In this document: positions 41,568 to 51,326 of the stretch, piece by piece | Layout: the number at the start of each line of letters is the position of its first letter | Position numbering within the stretch: the first letter of the stretch is position 1 | Made by a program: the position numbers and the translations under genes | The notes under the pieces: generated by a model | What the model saw: the letters and a program-made list of their open reading frames with translations, nothing else | Told to the model about the DNA's origin: nothing | The model's database searches: none | Assembly: GCF_025950095.1 (NCBI RefSeq) | Contig: NZ_JAPDDR010000017.1 | Coordinates: forward strand, 1 to 64,000 | Length of the DNA stretch: 64,000 nucleotides | Direction: 5' to 3' | Origin: Luteolibacter rhizosphaerae | GTDB lineage: Bacteria; Verrucomicrobiota; Verrucomicrobiia; Verrucomicrobiales; Akkermansiaceae

Positions 41568-42506
41568 TCACGCGAAGGCCTTCCGCAGCAAGTCGAGACT
41601 CTTCGGGATCGCCGTGAGCGGATCCTCCTTGCCCTCGAATTCCAGCGAGACATAGCCGGTGAAGCCCGCGTCTTTCATGATCTTTGCGATCCGGGGGTAA
41701 TCGAGCTCCAGCGTGTACCATACCCCGCCGCCGAAGTAGGTCTTCGTCTGGATCAGCACGGTATCCTTGGCCAGCTTGGTCAGGCGCTCGTAGGGATCTT
41801 CCAGGAAGTTCCCGGTATCCAAGGTCACCTTCAGCCAAGGCGAGTTGATCGTGTCCACCACGCGCTTCACGCCTTCCGGCGTCACGCCGAGCCCCCAGTG
41901 ATTCTCCAGTCCGAGCACCACGCCGCACTTCTCCGCCACCGGCAGGATCTTGCGGTAGGACTCGATCACCCAGCCGTAGGCATCTTCTTCGGTATAGCCT
42001 TCCAGCGGTTGCTCGATCCCGCGCTTTGCCATCAGGTCGTCGAAATCTTTCGAGGTTCCCCAGGTGCCCGAGTTCACCCGCATGGTCGGGATGCCCAGCG
42101 CGTAGGCCTGCTCGATACAATCGATCGTGTGCTTGATCTGCGCGTCGCGCTTCGCCTGATCCGGCGAGAGGAATCCTTGGTGAGTCGAGTAACCCATCAG
42201 GTCCAGCCCGAGCAGGAAGGCATGGCGCTTGTATTTCTGCAGCGTGACATTGTCCGGGATCTCATTCGCCGCGGCGATCTGGCGTTGCAGGATCTCGAAG
42301 CCATCGAAGCCCATGCGCGCGGCGTGATCGAGGCAGGTCGGGATGTCCTTCAAATTCTCCCGCTGGAAGCCCCAGAAGGAGTAGGATGAGACCCCGATCC
42401 GGTTCGGTCGGGAAGGGCTGGCTGCCGCCGGTGCGGTCTCCTCGGACAAAAGGGGGAGGGGAAGGGCGGCGAGGCTTCCGGAGGCGAGGAAATGGCGGCG
42501 TTTCAT
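41568..42506 (-). CDS. Tat-exported sugar isomerase/epimerase-like TIM barrel
   Basis: This 312-residue protein begins MKRRHFLASGSLAALPLPL, a twin-arginine signal. A PF01261-type TIM barrel follows: IGVSSYSFWGF, ARMGFDGFEILQRQ, LDLMGYSTHQGF, AEKCGVVLGLENHWG, KVTLDTGNFLED and GFTGYVSLEFEGKEDP. Glu, Asp, His and Glu at strand ends are the metal ligands expected of the fold. It probably isomerises or epimerises an unknown sugar in the periplasm. The frame runs up to 42767 but the signal begins at ATG 42506. It is the second such enzyme in this zone (see 35947), though sequence similarity between the two is low. Confidence 0.87.
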   Translation of the reverse strand: MKRRHFLASGSLAALPLPLLSEETAPAAASPSRPNRIGVSSYSFWGFQRENLKDIPTCLDHAARMGFDGFEILQRQIAAANEIPDNVTLQKYKRHAFLLGLDLMGYSTHQGFLSPDQAKRDAQIKHTIDCIEQAYALGIPTMRVNSGTWGTSKDFDDLMAKRGIEQPLEGYTEEDAYGWVIESYRKILPVAEKCGVVLGLENHWGLGVTPEGVKRVVDTINSPWLKVTLDTGNFLEDPYERLTKLAKDTVLIQTKTYFGGGVWYTLELDYPRIAKIMKDAGFTGYVSLEFEGKEDPLTAIPKSLDLLRKAFA

Positions 42507-42809
42507 GACCTCTCCAGACACCACGCGGAGGCCGCCGTGGCAAGAACTCGACCGCATTTCCGGTGGGAATTGGCAGCGATCGCCGCCGTAAGGAACGAAA
42601 AGTGACAAGGGTCCGGATGGGGTCGGGGCTCCTCCTCCGCTCTTGGAATCGGGCTGCCGCCGCCTCTGCGGAATCGCGGATCCTTGTGTGATTTCCGCAG
42701 GCCCGGAGGAATCATACAAGTCTCGCGGAGGATCGGGGTTACCTTTCATCAGCCCTTCCGTGCGCAACCCAAGTCTCGCGCACCGAACTCATCCCCGTCC
42801 CCGAAACCC
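42507..42809. other. Intergenic region between divergent secreted-protein genes
   Basis: These 303 bases separate the epimerase and the GH128 gene. Both could be transcribed from here. I see no clear operator, repeat or RNA. Confidence 0.5.
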
Positions 42810-45800
42810 ATGGGCCTCCTGCACTGTGTCCTGATCCTCTTGTGCCTGCTCACCCTGTTCGCCCGGGGGCAGACCCTCGTGTTGAACAACGAGGTCCATC
42901 GCGCCGATACCTTGGCCGCCAATACCGTGGCGACCCTGAGCGGCAAGTCCGAGCTGCATATCAACGGTGGTGGCGATCCGATACCCGGCTGCACCATCCA
43001 CCTGAACTCGGAGAATTCCTTTCTCTTCCTGCACCAGCTCCTGCCGTCCTCCGTGGCTGCCACCTATCTCTCCCGGGTGCGGGTCAATGGAGCAGCGGCC
43101 GTGCTGGATACGAACGTCAGGGTCGTGGAGCACGTCGCCGGAACGGTGCTCATTCCCCAGCCTTCCTCTTACTTGCCGCTCCAGGTATTCACCGGAACCC
43201 ATCTCACCGGTACCTCGAAGAAGCTCGGCTCCTATACCGCCTACAACACGACCACGCTCGGCCCCTTCGCGGACAACATCCGCTCTTTCATCCTGAAGCG
43301 CGGCTACACCGCGACCTTCGCGCAGAATGAGAATGGCACCGGCAGCAGCGTGAACTACGTGGCGCAGGACGGCGATCTCGAGGTATCCTTCATGCCCGCC
43401 GCTCTCGATCGCACGGTGAGCTTCATCCGTGTCTTCCCCTGGCGCTGGACCGGGAAGAAAGGTTCCTGCGATGTCGGTCCCGTTTCGCTGAAGGCGAACT
43501 GGAATTACAATTGGAACATCAGCTCGAACTCCACGCTCGATTGGGAGTATGTCGCTATCAAGCAGCAGCCGAACTGGCCGGGCTTGGATCAGGATTGGAA
43601 GTGGCGCGGGGTGAATCACCTGTCCGGCTACAACGAGCCGGACAACTCGGTGGAGGATGCTTATCAGAATCTGACTCCGGCGGGCTCCGCGGTGAATGCC
43701 GCCGCGCGCTGGCCCGACCTGCTTTCCACCGGGCTACGCGTCGGAGCCCCGGCGGTGACGGATGGTGGCACCGGTTGGCTGAACACCTTCATGAACGAGG
43801 CGAATAGCCTCGGGCATCGCGTCGACTACGTGCCGGTGCACTACTACCGCAGCTACTGGAACAAGACCGACCCGGCGGGCGCGGCCACGCAGATGTATAA
43901 TTTCCTCAAGAGCATCTACGATGCGACCGGGAAGCCGGTCTGGGTGACCGAGTTCAACAACGGTGCGAACTGGACTGACAATGCCCACGATCCCGACGTC
44001 ACGCAGAATCGCAACGCGATCGAGGCGATGATCAACATGATGGACAATACGCCGTGGATCGAGCGTTACGCCATCTACAGCCGGGTCGAGTGGTTCCGCC
44101 AGACCCACTACGATGACGGTAGTATCACGCCGATGGGGGCCATGTACCGCGATCATGTCGCCCCCATCGCCTACCAGCAGGTGGTGCCGAACAACAGCCC
44201 TTCAGCTGCCGCCGACTATCTCTTCGACGGTAACGTGCGGGACTCGCGCAACGGGAACAATCCGGTCGTCTACGGCTCGCCGACAATGGTTCCCGGGAAG
44301 CACGGGACCGCGCTTTCCTTCGATGGAACCGACGACTTCCTGAGGCTGCCCAATCGTCTCGGCGACAGCACCGACTTCTCCAGCGCCGCCTGGGTGAAGT
44401 GGGGCGGGGGGGCGAATTGGCAGCGGATCTTCGACTTCGGCACCGGCACGAACGCCTACCTCTTTCTGAGTCCTAAGGCGGGCAGCAATGTGTTGCGGTT
44501 CACGATCAAGAACGGCGGGGCCGAGCAGCAACTCAATCACAGCGCCGCTCTTCCCGTGAATGTCTGGACTCATGTGGCGGTGACGCTCACCGGCAACACC
44601 GGCAAGCTTTTCGTCAACGGTGCCTTGGTAGCCACCAATACCGCGATGGACATCAACCCGGATGCCATCGGCACGAACTCGAATTTCATCGGGGATAGCC
44701 AGTTCGCGGCGGACCCGATGTTCAATGGCCAACTCGATGACCTGCGCTTCTACACGAACGCGCTCAGCGATGCCCAGGTGGCCACCCTGGCAGCGAGCAC
44801 CCCGGCGCAATTCAGCGCGGATCTTCTTAACAAGCCCTCAGCACCGAAGTATCAGCCTTATGTTGCGAGCATCGCTGCCGACCTGAGCGGCGGCAGCGTT
44901 ACCTTCAGCAAGCTCGGCGGCCCGGCTTGGCTGGCCGTGGCTCCGGATGGTAGCCTGACCGGCGTCCCCGGCCTGAATGACGGCGGCATCAATACCTTCC
45001 TCGTCAGTGCCACCACTCCGGCCGGCACCGTGCAAACCGCTACCGTGCAGGTGGAGGTTACGGAGGCTGCGGGCCTGAGTTCCCGCTATGCCTTCAATGG
45101 CACGCCACTGAGCCTCACCGGACCCGCCCACGGCATAGCCAGCGGCAGCCCGGCCTATGTCGCCGGAACCCGCGGCCAAGCCATCGATCTGGATGGCACT
45201 GACGATCTCGTCACTTTGCCAGCAGGGGTGGCCAGCCACGACGAAATCACGATCGCCACTTGGGTGAACTGGGATGGCGGAGGCAACTGGCAGCGCATCT
45301 TCGACTTCGGCAATGGCACCGAGGAATACTTCTTCCTCTGCCCGAAGTCCGCTAGCAACCGCATGCTCCTGCTCATCCGCAGAAATGGCGTGGAGACTTC
45401 GGTCGATGCCGGCCCGCTCGCCACCGGGCAATGGGTCCACCTCGCGGCGACTCTTGGCGGCGGCAATCTCCGCCTCTTCGTCAATGGTTCCCAAGTCTCC
45501 ACGACGGCCACGACGATGAAGCTCTCCGATATCAACCCGGCGATGAACTACATCGGCGACAGCCAGTATGCGGCGGACCCTCTCTTTAATGGTCGCTTGG
45601 ACGAATTCCTGATCTTCAACCGGATTCTAACAGGCACGCAGATCGGGGCCTTGGTCACCGCCCAGGCGCCGACCTTCACGTCGGACACCATCAGCAAGCC
45701 GAATGCCGCGATCGGCACTGCCTACGAGCAGACCCTCTCCGGAAATGCCAGCGATCCGAATGGCGCGGCCACGCTCGTGTTCTCGAAGGTCGGCGGACCG

Positions 45801-47003
45801 GCGTGGTTGACCGTGGCGGCAAATGGCCGGCTCTCGGGAGTTCCTTCCGCAGCCGATGCCGGCCTCAGCCGCTTCATCGTGCGGGTGACCGATTCCTCGG
45901 GCCTCGCGGATGATGCCGTGCTAAACATCAACACGCCGGGCCCCGCCGATCTCATCGCTCATCACCAGTTCAACAACTCTCCTGCCGATAGCGCGGGAGG
46001 CACCACGGCCACCAATTTTGGCAGCCCGGTCTATGCCGACGGCCTCTTCGAGCGCGGCATCCGTCTCGACGGCACCGACGACTACGTGAGGCTGCGCAAT
46101 ACCGTGGTGAACGGACTCACCGACATCACCATCGCCGCCCGGGTCTTCTGGGATGGCGGCAACAATTGGCAGCGCATCTTCGACTTCGGCAACAATACCA
46201 CCCAGTACATGGTGCTCACCCCGAAGTCCGGCGCGAACACCCTGCGCTTCACGATCACGGTCACCGGCAATGCCGCGGGCTCCGAGCAGATCCTCGAAGC
46301 CCCGCCGCTACCGGTCGGTGAGTGGTCGCATGTCGCCGTCACGCTGAGCGGGGATATCGGCACCCTCTACGTGAACGGCGCGGTGGCGGATACCCGCCCG
46401 ATCCTTCTCAACCCGGCCGACTTCTCGCCCTCGCTCAACTACATCGGCAAGAGCCAGTGGCCCGATCCCTATTTCGCCGGAATCGTCGATGACTTCCGGA
46501 TCTACAACCGCAGTCTCAGCGGCAGCGAGGTCCGGTCGCTCGCCATACCACTACCCGCCGTCGTCGTGCCCGATCCCTCCTTCGAGGCTTGGGCGCAAGC
46601 GATCAGCTTCCCGGAGGGCGAGAACGCAGCCGACAGCGACCCCGACAGGGACGGTGCTCCCAATCTGTTAGAATATCTCCAAGGCTCGGACCCCCTCGCT
46701 GCCGGTGATGGCAAGCTCCCCGGCCTGATCATAAAAAGCGGTACCGAACTCGGCGGCAGCACCGATCCAGCCAAGCGCTACTTGACCCTCAGCAGCCGCG
46801 TGAAAAAGTTCCGGCCGGGGGTGTCCTTGATCCCCGAAGGTGCCGAGACTCTGGCCGACCTCGCATCGCCCGCGGCTGCTTCCCGCATGACTCAATCCGG
46901 AACGCCCGTTTCCGATGGCGAATACGAGACCATCACTTGGTTCTACAATGTGGCCGTGGAAGATGGTGCGCGCGGCTTCGTGAGATTGCGGGTGACGAAG
47001 TAA
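42810..47003 (+). CDS. Secreted GH128-type beta-glucanase with three LamG domains
   Basis: This 1397-residue protein has a signal peptide (MGLLHCVLILLCLLTLFARG). A jelly-roll-like region (about 20-190) precedes a Glyco_hydro_cc/GH128-type barrel at about 195-460, with HLSGYNEPDNS (candidate acid Glu276) and WVTEFNNGANW (candidate nucleophile Glu381). Then come three LamG/concanavalin domains, each with the block NWQRIFDFG, alternating with He_PIG-like Ig domains (KLGGPAWLAVAPDGSLTGVPG; KVGGPAWLTVAANG). The end holds DSDPDRDGAPNLLEYLQGSDP, the calcium-type segment frequent in this lineage. GH128 enzymes cut beta-1,3-glucans; here the target could be laminarin-like or fungal glucan. ATG 42810 begins the signal. 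Confidence 0.83.
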   Translation: MGLLHCVLILLCLLTLFARGQTLVLNNEVHRADTLAANTVATLSGKSELHINGGGDPIPGCTIHLNSENSFLFLHQLLPSSVAATYLSRVRVNGAAAVLDTNVRVVEHVAGTVLIPQPSSYLPLQVFTGTHLTGTSKKLGSYTAYNTTTLGPFADNIRSFILKRGYTATFAQNENGTGSSVNYVAQDGDLEVSFMPAALDRTVSFIRVFPWRWTGKKGSCDVGPVSLKANWNYNWNISSNSTLDWEYVAIKQQPNWPGLDQDWKWRGVNHLSGYNEPDNSVEDAYQNLTPAGSAVNAAARWPDLLSTGLRVGAPAVTDGGTGWLNTFMNEANSLGHRVDYVPVHYYRSYWNKTDPAGAATQMYNFLKSIYDATGKPVWVTEFNNGANWTDNAHDPDVTQNRNAIEAMINMMDNTPWIERYAIYSRVEWFRQTHYDDGSITPMGAMYRDHVAPIAYQQVVPNNSPSAAADYLFDGNVRDSRNGNNPVVYGSPTMVPGKHGTALSFDGTDDFLRLPNRLGDSTDFSSAAWVKWGGGANWQRIFDFGTGTNAYLFLSPKAGSNVLRFTIKNGGAEQQLNHSAALPVNVWTHVAVTLTGNTGKLFVNGALVATNTAMDINPDAIGTNSNFIGDSQFAADPMFNGQLDDLRFYTNALSDAQVATLAASTPAQFSADLLNKPSAPKYQPYVASIAADLSGGSVTFSKLGGPAWLAVAPDGSLTGVPGLNDGGINTFLVSATTPAGTVQTATVQVEVTEAAGLSSRYAFNGTPLSLTGPAHGIASGSPAYVAGTRGQAIDLDGTDDLVTLPAGVASHDEITIATWVNWDGGGNWQRIFDFGNGTEEYFFLCPKSASNRMLLLIRRNGVETSVDAGPLATGQWVHLAATLGGGNLRLFVNGSQVSTTATTMKLSDINPAMNYIGDSQYAADPLFNGRLDEFLIFNRILTGTQIGALVTAQAPTFTSDTISKPNAAIGTAYEQTLSGNASDPNGAATLVFSKVGGPAWLTVAANGRLSGVPSAADAGLSRFIVRVTDSSGLADDAVLNINTPGPADLIAHHQFNNSPADSAGGTTATNFGSPVYADGLFERGIRLDGTDDYVRLRNTVVNGLTDITIAARVFWDGGNNWQRIFDFGNNTTQYMVLTPKSGANTLRFTITVTGNAAGSEQILEAPPLPVGEWSHVAVTLSGDIGTLYVNGAVADTRPILLNPADFSPSLNYIGKSQWPDPYFAGIVDDFRIYNRSLSGSEVRSLAIPLPAVVVPDPSFEAWAQAISFPEGENAADSDPDRDGAPNLLEYLQGSDPLAAGDGKLPGLIIKSGTELGGSTDPAKRYLTLSSRVKKFRPGVSLIPEGAETLADLASPAAASRMTQSGTPVSDGEYETITWFYNVAVEDGARGFVRLRVTK

Positions 47004-47026
47004 GGCCTATCCGCTAGCTCCGCTGC

Positions 47027-47446
47027 ATGGCTGCACATGCCGAATCCTTTCAGATCCGCACCCGCGGGAAGGGCACCCTCGAGATCACGGACGAGGTCGC
47101 CGCGATCGTGAAACGGAGCGGGATCACCACCGGCATCGTCACCGTGTTCGTGCGCCACACCTCGGCGAGCTTGGTGATCATGGAGAATGCCGATCCCAGC
47201 GCGCGCCGCGATCTGGAGGCCTTCTTCGATCATCTGGTGCCGGAGGACACGCCGTACTTCGTGCACATCTATGAGGGCCCGGATGACATGCCCAGCCACA
47301 TCCGCATGACCCTGACCCGGACCAGCGAGGTCATTCCGGTGATGGATCGCGCCATGACCCTCGGCACTTGGCAGGGGATCTTCCTCTTCGAACACCGCCG
47401 CGACCCGCACACCCGCCAGATCGTGGTGAGCGTGACGGGGGATTGA
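47027..47446 (+). CDS. yjbQ: YjbQ/UPF0047 family protein
   Basis: This 139-residue protein matches YjbQ (PF01894): GKGTLEITDEVAAIV, GIVTVFVRHTSASLVIMENADP, MPSHIRMTLTRTSEVIPV and LGTWQGIFLFEHR. Members have weak thiamine phosphate synthase activity; the real role is open. It follows the GH128 gene by 23 bases but is more likely linked to nadC downstream. Confidence 0.9.
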   Translation: MAAHAESFQIRTRGKGTLEITDEVAAIVKRSGITTGIVTVFVRHTSASLVIMENADPSARRDLEAFFDHLVPEDTPYFVHIYEGPDDMPSHIRMTLTRTSEVIPVMDRAMTLGTWQGIFLFEHRRDPHTRQIVVSVTGD

Positions 47447-47489
47447 GAATGGATTGCGTGTTTTGCCCTGCTTGAACTAGTTTCCGCGC

Positions 47490-48341
47490 GTGGACGAAAG
47501 TGTTGAACGTTTGATTGAATCCGCGCTGCGGGAAGATATCGGCTCCGGGGATCTGACCTCCCTCTACTTCGTCCCGGAGGAGCGCCGTGCGACTGCCTTC
47601 GTCGTGGCCCGCGAGGCAGGAGTCTTCTCGGGAGGCGAACTCGGTCTGGAAGTGTTGCATCGCGTCGATCCCGCCATCCAAGCCTCGCTGCTGGTTGCGG
47701 ATGGCGACCGGATCGCAGAGGGAGCCTATCTCATGAAGTTGGAAGGCCCGGCCCGTTCGATCCTCACTGCCGAGCGCACCATGTTGAATTTCATGCAGCG
47801 GATGAGCGGTGTGGCCAGTGCCACCCGCCAATATGTCGATGCCGTGCGTGGCACGAATACCCAGATTCTCGATACCCGGAAGACCATTCCCGGCTGGCGT
47901 CTCTTGGACAAACGCGCGGTGCTCGATGGCGGCGGTACCAATCATCGCATGGGGCTCTACGACCGCGTGATGGTGAAGGACAATCACCTCATGGCTGCCA
48001 GTGATCCGGTGGTATTGCAGACGGCGATCAAGCGCTTGAAGGAGGAGCATCCCCAAGTCGAAGTCGAGTTGGAGGCGGACCGTTTGGAGCAGGTGCAGAT
48101 CTTCCTCGGCTTGGAGGGCGTGAACTACATCCTGCTCGATAACATGAGCCTCACCGATCTGGCGCAGGCTGTGAAGATGCGCGGGGAAGCCACGACCCCG
48201 CTGCTGGAAGCAAGCGGAGGCGTAACTCTGAAGACGGTCGCTGGCATCGCCGCTACCGGCGTCGATTTCATCTCGGTGGGTGCGATCACCCATTCGGTGA
48301 AGGCCATGGATCTGGCGCTCGATTTCACACGCAGCGAATGA
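47490..48341 (+). CDS. nadC: Nicotinate-nucleotide pyrophosphorylase (carboxylating)
   Basis: This 283-residue protein has the quinolinate phosphoribosyltransferase motifs: LREDIGSGDLTS near the N-terminus, ERTMLNFMQRMSGVAS, ILDTRKTIPGWR, VLDGGGTNHRMGLYDRVMVKDNH, and EASGGV with GVDFISVGAITHS. It makes nicotinate mononucleotide from quinolinate in de novo NAD synthesis. The start is GTG at 47490. Its stop overlaps birA's ATG by four bases, which signals translational coupling. Confidence 0.95.
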   Translation: MDESVERLIESALREDIGSGDLTSLYFVPEERRATAFVVAREAGVFSGGELGLEVLHRVDPAIQASLLVADGDRIAEGAYLMKLEGPARSILTAERTMLNFMQRMSGVASATRQYVDAVRGTNTQILDTRKTIPGWRLLDKRAVLDGGGTNHRMGLYDRVMVKDNHLMAASDPVVLQTAIKRLKEEHPQVEVELEADRLEQVQIFLGLEGVNYILLDNMSLTDLAQAVKMRGEATTPLLEASGGVTLKTVAGIAATGVDFISVGAITHSVKAMDLALDFTRSE

Positions 48342-49084
48342 GTCTGGACTGGCAGGACCTTGAGTTGCCGCCCGGTTTCCGCATGGATTTCCGGGAGAAG
48401 ACCGGTTCCACGAACGACGATGTCCGCAGTGCCGCGAATGCCGGAGCTGTGAAAGGTCTGGTGATCGTAGCCGGGAAACAGGAGTCCGGGCGTGGTCGCC
48501 GCGGAGCTGCTTGGGTATGTCCGCCGGGGGAGGGGCTCGCCTTCTCCGTCTTGCTACGCCCGCGCGAGAATAAAGCGCTCTGGCCGCGGCTTTCTCTCGC
48601 CGCCGGTCTCGCGGTGGCTGAGGCGATCGAGCGGCTTGGACCCTTGGCTGAAGTGAAGTGGCCGAATGACGTTTGGGTTGGGGGCCGGAAGATCGCCGGG
48701 ATACTGGTCGAAGCCGGGGACGACTTCGTCGTGATCGGTATCGGCATCAATGTGGGAGTGAAGGAGTTCCCGCTGGAGCTTGCAGATAGCGCGACCTCGC
48801 TGGCGCTGGAGTGTGGCGAGGCACCGGAATTGTCCGCCGTTCTGCTGCTGGTGCTGGAGCGACTGCAGGTGTGGAGCGCGAAGATCGGCGGGGGCTTCGA
48901 GGAACTTCTGCGCGGTTTTCGGGTCCGTTGTGCGCTGACTGGAAAGGCTGTGCGTCTGCTTGCTGCGGATGGGGCGCTATCCGGAACCGTCGCCGGGATT
49001 GGGGATGGCGGGGAGCTTTTGGTGGAAACTCCCAACGGGGTCCGGAGGTTGGTGCAGGCGGACGAGGTGCGGATTACGGGTTAA
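48338..49084 (+). CDS. birA: Biotin-[acetyl-CoA-carboxylase] ligase, monofunctional
   Basis: This 248-residue protein has GSTNDDV, the nucleotide loop GRGRRG at residues 51-56, VKWPNDVWVGGRKIAGILVE, IGIGINV, and a C-terminal SH3-like domain. It attaches biotin to the carboxyl carrier protein of acetyl-CoA carboxylase, so it supports fatty acid synthesis. It lacks the N-terminal DNA-binding helix-turn-helix of E. coli BirA, so it should not act as a repressor. It overlaps nadC. Confidence 0.93.
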   Translation: MSLDWQDLELPPGFRMDFREKTGSTNDDVRSAANAGAVKGLVIVAGKQESGRGRRGAAWVCPPGEGLAFSVLLRPRENKALWPRLSLAAGLAVAEAIERLGPLAEVKWPNDVWVGGRKIAGILVEAGDDFVVIGIGINVGVKEFPLELADSATSLALECGEAPELSAVLLLVLERLQVWSAKIGGGFEELLRGFRVRCALTGKAVRLLAADGALSGTVAGIGDGGELLVETPNGVRRLVQADEVRITG

Positions 49085-49151
49085 AGGCTGTTTTTCCCGC
49101 ATTTCGCGCGGATTGGGCGTTGCCCTCCCGACGGAAGGGGCCTAGATTCGC

Positions 49152-51221
49152 GTGATCCGGCCCGTGAGAAACTCTTCTTTCGTTCACCTTTTCCTCGGAG
49201 TCGCCCTCGCGGCTACCGGGGCTTCCGCACAGGAGATCGCCGCCTTGCCGGATAAGCCGGTGGGCGGCTCGGCGAGCGATGCCTCGATCACGAACCGCAA
49301 GGATGCGCGCACTATCACTCTCGCGATCCCCGCGCCGCGCGGAATGATCCTTGATCGCAACGGTGCTCCTTTCGCCCAGAACCGTCTGGCTTGGCAGCTC
49401 GGCTTGCAGTTCGAGCAGTTCGAGAAAGCGGACCGCCAGTTCGTCATCGATTGGGGACGCGCCCGTTTGGAAAAGGCCAGAACCTTGGTCAAAGATCTCA
49501 AAGAGCCGACCGACGACGAGCTGTGGAATCACTATCGCGAGCGCCGCTGGCTGCCCTTGTTGATCTCCACCCACCTCCATGAGGCGGACAAGAAGAAGAT
49601 CGAGCCTTCGCTGACCAAGGGTTTGATCCTGCATCCCGTCTATCAGCGCTACTATCCCGGTAGCGACCTGGCCGCGCACATCATCGGATACACCGGCAGC
49701 GTGGGCAAACTCCCGACCGGACCGATCAACTTCAACGAGCCAATGTGGGAGGAGTCCGAGGGCCGCGCCGGTCTCGAGTTGCTCTACAATCGCGAGCTTA
49801 CCGGTCAGCCCGGCACCAAGAAACTTCTCTTCGACGAGCACGGTCGCAAGTTCCCCGAGGAGCAGCCGCGACGCCCGCGTCCAGGCGGCACCATCGTCAC
49901 CACGCTCAACCTGAAGTGGCAGGAGCATGCGGAGAAGGTGCTGCGGCAGAAGGCGAAACGCGGGGCTTTCGTGCTGATCGATGTGAACACCGGCGAGGTG
50001 CTGGTGATGGCTTCGCGCCCGTCTTTCGATCTCAACCACTGGATCCCCGGTATTTCCGACGCCGAGAAGAAGACCTTGGAAGAGGATCCCTCCGCGCCGC
50101 TCTTTGGCCGTGCCTTCCAATCGAAGTATCCGCCCGGATCCTGCTTCAAACCTTTCGTCGCGCTGACCGCACTGAACAACGGCAAGATCGATGAGGATAC
50201 CACCATCGACTGTCCCGGAGCCCTGACCTTGGGGAACCACACCTTCCACAACCACAACAAGAAGGCGGCGGGTTCGATCAATGTGGTCCAGGCGCTGGCC
50301 TCCTCGAACAACATCTGGTTCGGCAAGGTGGGGATGGACCTCGGCGCGAATGCCTTCCTCGGTACCGCCCGGCGCTTCGGCTACGGCGAGAAGACCGGGA
50401 TCGATCTGGTCGGGGAAACGGCCGGGACCGTGCCGACAAACGAGTGGATGATGAAGGTCCACAAGCGGAACTTCAAAGACGGTGACGACTTCAACCTTTC
50501 CATCGGCCAAGGCTCGCTCGAAGTCTCGCCGCTGCAGGTGGCTCAGTCGATGGCAGGGATTGCGAATGGCGGGGTGCTGCCGAAACTGCATCTGGTGATG
50601 CAGGTGCAGGATCCCTACGGCCGCGTGATCAAGCAGGCCGTGCCGGAGCGCCGCAACTGGCTCGGCATCGAGCCGAAGGCGATCGAGGTGGTCCGCAAGG
50701 GCATGCACCGCGTGGTGGAAGGCGGCACCGGCCGCGCCGCCGCGCTGAGTTTCTCGGATATTTGCGGCAAGACGGGCACCGCCCAGTGGAACAACAACCG
50801 CAACCTCGCTTGGTTCGCCGGATTCCTTCCCTACGATGAGCCCCGTTTCGCCTTCGCGGCGGTCTACGAGGGTAGCCGTGGCGAGAAGCCGAGCGGCGGT
50901 AAGAATGCCGCGCCGATCGTGAAGTCCTTTTTCGAGCCCTTGGAAGAGGAATTCAAGGATATCCTGGCTCCGGCACCGAAGGCGGTCGAGATCGTGGACG
51001 AAGCCGTGGCCGGGGCGGAGGGCGATGGAAAAGCGCCCGAAGTTTCGGAGGAAGGGGTGCTCCGGGCCCAAGAGGTGGAGCCGCTTGATGCCGAGGGCCA
51101 GATGCAGGACGATGCGACCGAAGAGCCTCCGGTGGAGGAAGTTCCGCGGGCCCTGCCGGTGGAGCCCGAGGACCTGGGCGACGATACCGGTGACGAAACC
51201 GAAACGGTTCCCGTGGATTAA
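49152..51221 (+). CDS. mrdA: Penicillin-binding protein 2-like transpeptidase
   Basis: This 689-residue protein has a signal-like N-terminus (FLGVALAATGASA). A dimerisation domain follows (ITLAIPAPRGMILDRNGAPFA), then the transpeptidase domain with S330-C-F-K333 (PPGSCFKPF), SSNN and KTGTAQ. Class B PBPs of the PBP2 type cross-link peptidoglycan for lateral growth with RodA. It is unusual in seeming to have a cleavable signal (ASAQE) rather than an uncleaved anchor; this needs experimental testing. The last about 110 residues are an acidic Glu/Pro/Asp-rich tail with no known domain. GTG 49152 was chosen. Confidence 0.87.
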   Translation: MIRPVRNSSFVHLFLGVALAATGASAQEIAALPDKPVGGSASDASITNRKDARTITLAIPAPRGMILDRNGAPFAQNRLAWQLGLQFEQFEKADRQFVIDWGRARLEKARTLVKDLKEPTDDELWNHYRERRWLPLLISTHLHEADKKKIEPSLTKGLILHPVYQRYYPGSDLAAHIIGYTGSVGKLPTGPINFNEPMWEESEGRAGLELLYNRELTGQPGTKKLLFDEHGRKFPEEQPRRPRPGGTIVTTLNLKWQEHAEKVLRQKAKRGAFVLIDVNTGEVLVMASRPSFDLNHWIPGISDAEKKTLEEDPSAPLFGRAFQSKYPPGSCFKPFVALTALNNGKIDEDTTIDCPGALTLGNHTFHNHNKKAAGSINVVQALASSNNIWFGKVGMDLGANAFLGTARRFGYGEKTGIDLVGETAGTVPTNEWMMKVHKRNFKDGDDFNLSIGQGSLEVSPLQVAQSMAGIANGGVLPKLHLVMQVQDPYGRVIKQAVPERRNWLGIEPKAIEVVRKGMHRVVEGGTGRAAALSFSDICGKTGTAQWNNNRNLAWFAGFLPYDEPRFAFAAVYEGSRGEKPSGGKNAAPIVKSFFEPLEEEFKDILAPAPKAVEIVDEAVAGAEGDGKAPEVSEEGVLRAQEVEPLDAEGQMQDDATEEPPVEEVPRALPVEPEDLGDDTGDETETVPVD

Positions 51222-51326
51222 GCCTGCCGGGCGGTTTTCAGGGCTGGACGCGGGGGCACTTTGGCGGCACATACCCGATGCCCGCTTCGTGCGGGCTGTA
51301 TTCAACGACCCAAGTTAATTCTCAAC

